NCBI GenBank assembly: GCA_905221605.1
Contig: CAJNDS010002213.1
Coordinates: 60,001 to 124,000 of the forward strand
Length of the DNA: 64,000 nt
Direction: 5' to 3'
Origin: Symbiodinium natans
Taxonomy: Eukaryota; Sar; Dinophyceae; Suessiales; Symbiodiniaceae
Shown piece by piece: positions 27,470-64,000 of the stretch (position 1 is its first letter; each line of letters starts with the position of its first letter). The translations under genes and the position numbers were made by a program. A model generated the notes under the pieces. That model saw only the letters and a list, made by a program, of their open reading frames with translations. It ran no database searches and was not told the DNA's origin.

Positions 27470-29396
27470 CTGTGTCTGGACCCTAAACTCTGAACCCTGA
27501 ACCCAAAGCCTTAATCCTTACACTTCGGTCTTCGCATGAGGTGATGAGCCAAGGCGTAGAGCGCGGAGGGTTCAGGGACAAGATAGAGGTTGCAGGTGTT
27601 GTTAGGTTTCAGCTATACTCCCCTTAGAACCATATCTTGTCTTGTTTATGTAGTACCCCCCCCCCCCCCCCCCTAGGAACTATGCTCAGTCAGGGTTCAT
27701 TGCTCATTGCTTCGGGTGCCAAGTTTCCTTTCGGATGTGGCGGGCCCCAAACCCTCAACGCCAAGCCCCCTATCTACATCAACACGCCTTAAACCCTAAA
27801 CCCTAAACCCTAAAACTCCCTGCAGCCTCAAAGCCCCTGCACCCTCCAGGGGGTGCAGGGCTCTCATGTACTTAATACATCTTCTGGGGCCCTGTAGAGT
27901 TGGAACCGAAGTTGAAGAAGTGAAGAAGAACGTGGGTTTAGGGTTTAGGGTTTAGGGTTTAGGGTGTAGGGTGTAGGGTTTAGGGTTTAGGGTTTAGGGT
28001 TCTTTCGCCCTGAACCCTAGTTTAGGGTGCAGGGTCTATAAGCCCTCACGTCTTTGAGGAGGCTTGGAAGAGGTTGGACTGAAACATGACTGCAAAAACC
28101 TGACTCCGAAACCCTTATTAAGGTTTAGGGTTTAGGGTTTAGGGTTTAGAGTTTAGGGTTCAGGGTTTAGGGCTGAAGACCGGACAGTCAATTTCACACA
28201 CCCTAAACCCCTAAAGTCCCTAAACTCTAAAACCCGCCAGGCCGCTGAACTAAACCACTGTCCAAAAACACCAGGTAAATCCCTAAACCCTAAACCCCAA
28301 ACCCGAAACCCGAAACCCGAGCACCATGCACACCGTCTACACCCAGCCCCCCCGCACTGGCTCAAGGAGGGTTCCGGAGCTTCGAGGTATACGAGGTTGA
28401 GGGCCTTGTAGGGCTTTTGGGGTCTAGGTTTAGGCGCCCTATGCCCATCAACCACAAGCCCGTAAACGCCTAGGGTTTAGGAGCTCAGGGCTTAGGATTT
28501 TGGAACCCCTAGACCCCTGCGCCCTCACCCCCCCCCCCCCCCCCCATCGCTGTGGCTCCAGAGGATCTGCAGCAACGGAGCGCCTCTCTGGGGGTCGGGG
28601 TTCTGGAGTTGTGGGGGGTTTGGGGGGTTTAGGAGCTGGGAGTCAGAGTTGGGGGGGGGTGCTGCTTAAGGCTTTGGTAGGTGTGAGACTGAGGCCCGTC
28701 GCTGACGGGCTTGGGTTTGGCCATTCGCCTGACTTGAGGCACTCATCAACACAGATCGTCGCTAACAGGGAACCAAGAACAAACCACCTGGAGAACGCAA
28801 ACGTAAACCCCAAACCCTAAACCCTCAACCCTAAACCCTAGGGTTTTAAAAAATCTATTTGCCAGAGGCCCCCTACTGCTTACCGGTTCTTAGTAGGGAA
28901 CTTGAGAATTAGGCACGCTGGATCATCTCTTAGTAAGCTTGGGTGCAGAACTTCAGAAGCTACCTTAAGCCCAAACTCGACCCCTAAACCCTGCACCCCC
29001 AAGCCTCCGCAAACCTCAAACCAAAAACACAAAGCTTAGGGTTTTGGGGTAACTAGCAGTCCGGCCTGTAGGCTTCCAACGCCTGGGAAGAGGAGAGCTC
29101 TCGGGCTTAGGGTTGAAGTCTTTTTAACATGTTAGACAAAGGTTGAGGGTTTCTTGGGTCTACAGCAATCGCCGCAACAATCACTAAAAAACAACAGGAA
29201 TCATACATAATTTGGGAAGAAAAGCAAAGTGCTACGACGGCTACGAACAATTGCAAGTCTCGACTGTTGCGAAAATGAGGGACCCCTAGTTTAGATCCCA
29301 CGTACTAGGATTCCCCTATAGTAAGTAAGGACACCAATCAGGTACCCCCTAGTTTCAAGCCCTAAACCCTTAACCCTAAACCCTAAACCCTACACC

Positions 29397-29899
29397 CTAA
29401 ACCCTACACCCGAAAGCGGCCATATTGACAATAACGCCAGCAGCAGCCCAAAAGTTGTCGTACAAGCTTGACACAAAATCTTCCTTAACATGCTCTTGCA
29501 TATCCAGTAGCCAAGGAATAAACAAAAGGTTAAGCCTTAGCATAGCTACTGCAAAAGTGAAGCCCACAAGTTTGCTGTTCATCTAGTTAGGGTTCTCTGC
29601 GGGCTACCCTACACCCTAAACCCTAAACCCCAAACCCTAAACCCTAAACCCTAAACCCTAAACCCTAAACCTTAAACCTTAAACCCTAAACCCTAAACCC
29701 TAAACCCTAAACCCTACACCCTACACCCGAAAGCGGCCATATTGACAATAACGCCAGCAGCAGCCCAAAAGTTGTCATACAAGCTTGACACAAAATCTTC
29801 CTTAACATGCTCTTGCATATCCAGTAGCCAAGGAATAAACAAAAGGTTAAGCCTTAGCATAGCTACTGCAAAAGTGAAGCCCACAAGTTCGCTGTTCAA
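29397..29899 (-). repeat. 190 bp tandem duplication with an intact 61-codon frame
   Basis: 29397-29582 and 29714-29899 differ at only a few sites, and both keep the frame (K/E)LVGFTFAVAMLRLNLLF, then DMQEHVKEDFVSSLYDNFWA. Only the first copy has an ATG; the second has TTG. The copies are separated by CCCTAAA units and each is followed by the same GTTCTCTGCGGGCTACCCTA. Part of the unit is a family A element, so the frame may be fortuitous. Confidence 0.6.
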
Positions 29900-30189
29900 C
29901 TAGTTAGGGTTCTCTGCGGGCTACCCTACACCCTAAACCCTAAACCCTAAACCTTAAACCCTAAACCCTACACCCTACACCCTACACCCTAAACCCTAAA
30001 CCCTAAACCCTAAACCCTAAACCCTAAACCCTGCAGATTTTCTGGGACTCGAGGGGCTCGCTGCGGGATTCCTTGCGGATTCTTTGGGAGTGCCCTGAAT
30101 CTGTTCCCTGAGCCCTCAAGCTCAACAAATGTTCCTTCACAGGCCCTAAACCCTAAACCCTAAACCCTAAGCCCGAAACCCTGAACCCT

Positions 30190-30350
30190 ATACCTGTGGA
30201 TGTTCGGGAGCCGGCCTCGTCCATACGCTGGGACTGGAGGTAGAAGTTGGCCAGGTTGAACTCCCAGAGGGTTTAGCGTTTGGGGTTTAGGGTTTAGGGC
30301 TGGGGGTTTAGGTTGAACTCCCCTCGCGGAAGAAAGAGTGCAGGTAGCCC
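30190..30350 (-). CDS. Candidate exon pair (FNLANFYLQSQRMDEA), TPR-like
   Basis: 30350-30305 reads QVPLGYLHSFFRE and about 30266-30215 reads FNLANFYLQSQRMDEA, similar in style to a tetratricopeptide helix pair. The 13 bp GGGAGTTCAACCT occurs at both edges of the telomere-like tract between them. Exact junctions are unresolved. Confidence 0.38.
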
Positions 30351-31205
30351 AAGGGGACTTGTAGGCAGGGCTCGGGGTTTGGGGTTTGGGGTTTAGGGTT
30401 TAGGGTTTAGGGTTTAGGGTTTAGGGCTTAGGGCTTAGGGTTTAGGGTTTAGGGTTTAGGGTTTAGGGTTTAGGGTTTAGGGTTTAGGGTTTGGGGTTTG
30501 GGGTTTGGGTTAGGGTTGAGACGTCAGCCTTAACTCCATCTAAACAAGCCCCCAGTTCAACCACTCCGAGATCCCTACTATAGCTCCGAGACTCCTCGGC
30601 CCTATGAGCCCTAAGTCTGCTGGCCCTAAACCTCCTAAACCTCCCAAGCCCCCGAAACCCTAAACCCTAAACCCCAAACCCTAAACCCCAAACCCCAAAC
30701 CCGAAACCCCAAACCCTAAACCCTAAACCCTAAATCCTAAATCCTAAACCCCAACCACTCCCAAACACCACAAAACTCTGCCCCCCCCGCCAAAGGCCCC
30801 TGGGAGTCCAACCTACACCCCAAACCCCAAACCCCAAACTCTCTAGCCCCTTAAGCTCCAAGCCCCCAACTCTAAATCGGCAATGAGAAGGTTGAGGGTT
30901 TAGGGTTTAGGGTTTAGGGTTTCGGGTTTAGGGCTTAGGGTATAGGGTTTCGGGTTTAGGGTTTCGGGATTAGGGCTCCAACCTGCGTGCGGGAGGATCG
31001 CAGCTGCTTGAGCCTGCGGGGCTCAGCAAGGTTTGTAGGGCTCGTACGATAGGGGCCTGAATAGTTTGAATAGGGATTTATGGTACCCCCCCTCGGAACA
31101 TCCCTACTAAGGACTGTTGGTATGAGGCCGGACATCCCAAGCCAACAGAGACAAACTAAGCAGAGCTTGAGAAACTCTAAGCAAGAAATGATAAACGATA
31201 ATTAA

Positions 31206-31278
31206 ATATACTTCCTTCTCCAATAACCAGGGAAGAGAAAAGGTTCAGCTTTGCTACTAGGAAACCCAAAAGGTTAAA
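31206..31278 (+). mobile_element. Dispersed element family A
   Basis: CTCCAATAACCAGGGAAGAG, AAAGGTT, AGGAAACCCAAAAGGTT. Copies near 6340-6420, 13905-13955, 37268-37320, 44828-44895, and within each half of the 29.4/29.7 kb duplication. Confidence 0.6.
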
Positions 31279-31827
31279 GCGCGACGCGTACAAGCATGCA
31301 AGCATACCTCCGGCGTCGAGCGGGAGACATCTACTCAGGAGTACTTCAGGAATCATGAGGGCTTAGGGTCTAGGGTTTAGGGTTTCGCGTTTAGGGTTTG
31401 AAAGGCCGGTCTGAGAGGGCCCGCGGGGGGGAGGGGGGCGGGGAAGTGGGGGGGGGGATACGGCAGTGGTGCTTGAGGCCCTCTGGGCGATGAGGCCCTC
31501 CAAAAGTTGAGAGTTCAACTAATCACTAAGTCAGCATATCTATATACGTATATAGATGTTTTTTTGGGGTTCGCACTGGCAGATCCTGGTAACTCAACGA
31601 GTTCGAGCCTTCTAAGCTGCACAGAAGCAGCTAACCTAGGTACCCCAATATATGTATGTATGTATGCATGTATGTATGTATGCATATATATATGTTTCTA
31701 TATAACCAGTAGGCTATGCCCAAACCCCTACACCACCTTAGTCCCGCGCCCATCGACCAGCGTGATCTGCTCGACGCTCCGCCAGTCCGTAACCCTGCGG
31801 GGACAAAACCCTAAACCCTAAATCGAA

Positions 31828-31965
31828 AAGGGTTTAGGGTTTATAGGGTTTATAGGGCTTATAGGGTTTATAGGGTTTATAGGGTTTATAGGGTTTACAG
31901 GGTTTGTAGGGTTTGTGGGGTTTATAGGGTTTACAGGGTTTATCGGGTTTGTAGGGTTTAGGGTG
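31828..31965 (+). repeat. Decamer variant array GGGTTTATAG
   Basis: About 13 units of a 10-base derivative (TTTATAGGG type, with TTTACAGGG and TTTGTAGGG members). Related derivatives: 39120-39270 and TTTATTTAGGG at 46850-46895. Confidence 0.9.
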
Positions 31966-32618
31966 TGGGTTTAGGCTTACGCTTGGGGCTTCTGCGGCCA
32001 TGTACGCCCTGAACCAGCAAACTCACACGACCAGGATCAAAAAACTTGACAAAAACATTCAAAGCTGACAGACTCTGTAACGCTTATTGTAAACCTTTTG
32101 AAAGACTTAAACCCGAAAATGCCCTATAATACCATATAACACACTGTATAAATCACGTAAACCCTACAAACGCCATAGCACCCCCTCTAAAACCCTGGGG
32201 CTCAGCGGCACACCCTAGAACTTTGCCCTTTCAGCTCGTTGGTCCTACTAACTGAAGGAGGATTCTAGAGTTTCACTATAGGGTTTAGGGTTTTGGGCTT
32301 AGTCTTTAGGGTTTAGGTACGGTTTATATCTCTTGTTGAGGCTACGGTCGCTCAAACTTGGTGAGCACATTATCATTTCCACAACACACACACACAGCGT
32401 TATCGTTCTTGGTGCGCTCAATGTCGTTGTCCACCACACACACAGAGCGTTATCGTTCTAGGTGAGTATGTGCTCGTTGCCAAGGAAAATCCACATAGGT
32501 CAAACTCGATGTCCATTCCTTATGTGCACGCAGCAACGTAATTGAACACCATGCATCATGGGGTCTGTAGGGTTTATGGGGTTGCAAGGGTTTACAGAGG
32601 GTTTGCATCGGTGTTACA

Positions 32619-32745
32619 GCGCAAACACTAAGGGGGAGGGGTTTGAAGCCATTGGACTGGCCACCCCTCAAGGAAAGGAGGCCCAGTTTTTGCAACAGAT
32701 TCCCTATGTCAGGCTGACGTCAGGCGTGTTGAAAGTTCTGGGAAG
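32619..32745 (+). CDS. Candidate plus-strand exon (GFEAIGLATPQGKEAQFL)
   Basis: Open frame with EGFEAIGLATPQGKEAQFLQ, then QIPYVRLTSGVLKVLG, ending GGAAG|GTGTGG. Unidentified. Confidence 0.38.
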
Positions 32746-33047
32746 GTGTGGGTAAAGCTCGTTCATGCTGATTTTGGTGGGCCAAGGTAGGACTGAACCA
32801 GACACAAGAATTGAATAGCTAAGCCCTTGAGGCCCAACCTGCACACAAAACAAGTGCAATACACAAATATAAACAGGTAAAAATATAAATCTACATCTAA
32901 ATTTGAAGCAAAATATAAATGTAACTACAAATATAATAAATATAAATATGAATATAAATACAAATACAAATACAAAAATAAATATAAATATAAATAAATA
33001 AATATATATATATATATATGTATTTATTTATATACACATAAATAAAC

Positions 33048-33079
<32 letters not shown>

Positions 33080-33714
33080 GGGAGGTTACGAACATAGGGG
33101 ACCCCCAAAATAGACCCTCAAATAGTAGGACTCCCTTATCATGAGGACTCCAATAAGGTACCCCTGTGATCGTATACCCCCCAGGGATACAAGGCTCCAA
33201 GTTTACTGTGCTGCATTGGCCAAACACTATCAAACTTTAACGATCCGAAGTTCCTGTCAGTTCTTCGAGATCGATAGCTAGAATAGTGGTCTAGGGCTTA
33301 GGAAATAGAATGAATCCTACAGGGCTTCTGAAGAGATTTCACAACTATTCAGGCTTCTCTTTAGCAGCTGAACTGCGGCACTCCTTTTGTTTTTTTGTGC
33401 GGCAAAGCCTTAGTGGCACCAAAATCACTCAGTTCTGTGACAGTCACATCGCAGTCCAATCACCTGCGCATAGACGACCACGGAGCCACCGAAGTAGTCT
33501 CCATGAACATGTGGCTGTAACCCCGTCGCCCTCACTATAAAGCCCATGCAACAAAGGGGCGCTGATACTAAAGATCCCGACAAAACTGCAGTAAATGAAT
33601 GTATTCTTCGTGAGTTGCGGGGTAGTAATCGTGCCACAACACCATCCAGCAGGTCGCAATCGAAACACAAGGAAACATCATAACAGCGCTATGGAAAAGT
33701 TGATACCTTGAGCT

Positions 33715-33960
33715 GTGACAACTGAAACATCTCCGTGGTTTTACGGTGTGAGGCAGGTATGTGAGAAATCTCGCCAAGCACCTCTGCTAGTGGTAGCTTG
33801 GCAGGAGATCGAAACCATCAAGGCTCGGAAAACGTCGCGTCGACGACAAATTCTCCTTGGCCATCGTTGGGGTGAACGCCAACTTGAGCTGACCATGTGT
33901 GGTCAATCCAAGAAGCATAGGCAAAACCCTAATTGCCCCAGCACCGGTGGGCTCACAGGA
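33715..33960 (+). CDS. Candidate plus-strand coding stretch, unknown
   Basis: An open frame (WQEIETIKARKTSRRRQILL, then GHRWGERQLELTMC) in a region of about 700 bp that lacks telomere-like repeats. The minus strand over 33430-33770 is also open in two frames (for example MFPCVSIATCWMVLWHDYYP), so strand is not certain. No product recognised. Confidence 0.28.
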
Positions 33961-34077
33961 AGTTCGATAACCATGCCACCATACCCTAAACTCTGAACCC
34001 TAAACCCTAAACCCTAAACCCTGAGCCAAAACACCCAAAAGACCTAAAGACCCCAACAGTGGCTCGCGGCTCAGTGC

Positions 34078-63017
<28,940 letters not shown>

Positions 63018-63433
63018 GGCTCTGACAGATCCTATGTCTCCTTCCCTCTCTCTCACAGAAAATCTCGCTTGAATGGCTCTCTGCGGCGGAGGCGGCGATA
63101 CACGCAAGGAACCAAGGGTACGATCATGAGCATCTAGCAACACTAAACCCTAAAGCCCCAAAGCCCGAAAACCCCTAGAACCCTAGAACCCTAAAAAGCC
63201 CTGAACCCTAATATCTGTCTATAACTTGCTTGCACGTTTGGGGGGGTGGCTTGTGGGTTCGGTTTTGGGATCGTCAAGCCCTGCAGTCCCAAACCCTGAC
63301 ACATCGACAATATTCCACATTGTACACTTATGCCGGTAGCACATAGGCCTTGCTGTCGGTATCAACACTAAAGAATGCACACATAAAGACACAGACTACT
63401 TCTGCACAAAGATGAGGGAGGGAGGGAGGGAGG

Positions 63434-63465
<32 letters not shown>

Positions 63466-64000
63466 AAGACGAGAGAGACAGAGACAAAGACAGAAACCAA
63501 AGAACGAAAGCAAAAGAGCGAGAAAGGCTTGTCAGGGTCGATGGCAGAGTCAGGTGTCACGAAAAATCAATCTAGGTTGTCTCTTTAAACCCTCTGAACA
63601 TATACTCCCTGAATATGGTTTCTTGAACTCATCCCCCGGCAATTTAGCCTTCTGGTCATGGAATTGTTGGAAAGCCTCCTCAAGGATCAGGGTTGAGGGT
63701 TTAGGATTTAAGGTTTAGGGTTCAGGTATACTGGACTCTAAACCCTAAACCCTAAACCTTAAACCCTAAACCCTAAACACTTTGAACCCCGGATCCCAAG
63801 TACAGCCCGTGTGCTGGCGGGCGTGGGCGTTGCCTCTTGTAGCAAAGCCACCACCTTTTAGGGTTTAGGGTTTAGGGTTTAGGTTTTAGAAGGCCCAGGC
63901 CCACCAGACCTTTTTGGCGTTCGGGGTTTTAGGATTAAGTGTTTTTGGGGGTTAGGATTTAGGGTTTAGGATTTGGGGCTTAGGATGTAGGGTGCAGGGT
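63018..64000. other. 5' flank of eIF4A
   Basis: Upstream of the eIF4A ATG is a purine-rich leader (AGAGAGAGGGAAGGAG), scattered CCCTAAA units, a GGGA/GA microsatellite at about 63413-63457 and TTTAGGG runs near 63858-63885. No TATA box or spliced-leader sequence could be recognised. No other gene seen. Confidence 0.5.
63413..63457 (+). repeat. GGGA/GA microsatellite
   Basis: Five GGGA units then about ten GA in the flank of eIF4A. Confidence 0.95.

Larger units (their letters stand above)
27910..34077. other. Repeat-rich spacer downstream of eIF4A
   Basis: Telomere-like arrays (e.g. 27930-28003, 29600-29720, 29930-30030, 30370-30500), an AT-rich block (32870-33080), a TATG/TATA tract (31640-31702), family B, C and H fragments and a duplicated 190 bp unit. 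Short open pieces on both strands are listed separately; no gene is established. A minus piece at 31800-31735 (VTDWRSVEQITLVDGRGTK) after a good TTTTGTCCCCGCAG|G acceptor is the best unlisted exon candidate. Confidence 0.4.

Noticed and set aside
25800-28370. Spliced-leader-like GGCTCAAG words (e.g. near 25812 and 28354)
   Set aside because: Only 8-9 bases match the dinoflagellate spliced leader end; expected by chance in 64 kb.

Overview
ORGANISM. This is nuclear DNA of a eukaryote, most likely a dinoflagellate (or a close alveolate relative). Three things point there. (1) Two genes can be read through from conserved protein motifs, and their introns begin GC, GT or GA and end AG with a G as the first base of the next exon. 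That degenerate donor with an AG|G acceptor is the known dinoflagellate splice signature. (2) TTTAGGG/CCCTAAA, the telomere unit of plants and several alveolates, is scattered all through the window in both orientations. (3) One gene belongs to an ankyrin family with a FVSHQW...HPDP head that I associate with dinoflagellates. No bacterial, plasmid or organellar features are seen.

LAYOUT. Right half: a complete eIF4A gene (DEAD-box RNA helicase) runs on the minus strand from 63017 to 34078. It has 29 exons of 14-67 nt (three splice choices noted), giving about 397-400 aa, and 28 introns that total about 27.7 kb. Intron 7 (57424-53565) holds a complete polyubiquitin gene on the same strand (56935-54861): six ubiquitin units, each cut at the same codon by a near-identical 117-119 nt GA-AG|G intron. 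Left half: a minus-strand FVSHQW/ankyrin gene runs from at least 17564 to about 1751. I could join 16 exons in frame; its true start (possibly near 18.7-21.5 kb) and 3' end are unresolved. The middle (about 18-34 kb) holds exon-like islands on both strands that suggest further, unidentified genes.

WHAT FILLS THE REST. Introns and flanks are filled with short telomere-like arrays, homopolymer C/G runs, microsatellites (a (CA)n tract of about 850 bp, (TTG)n, (GAT/GGT)n), and at least ten families of short dispersed elements, several with terminal inverted repeats. Telomere-like runs also interrupt copies of those elements and are sometimes flanked by duplications of the local sequence, so they look inserted or expanded in place. 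The window is therefore gene-interior DNA and not a chromosome end, despite its telomere-like look.

HOW THE GENES RELATE. eIF4A (translation initiation) and polyubiquitin (protein tagging) are housekeeping genes nested together with no evident pathway link. The FVSHQW/ankyrin protein has no known function. Exon calls rest on reading frames, conserved motifs and phase-consistent GN...AG|G junctions worked out by eye; no alignment or RNA data was available.
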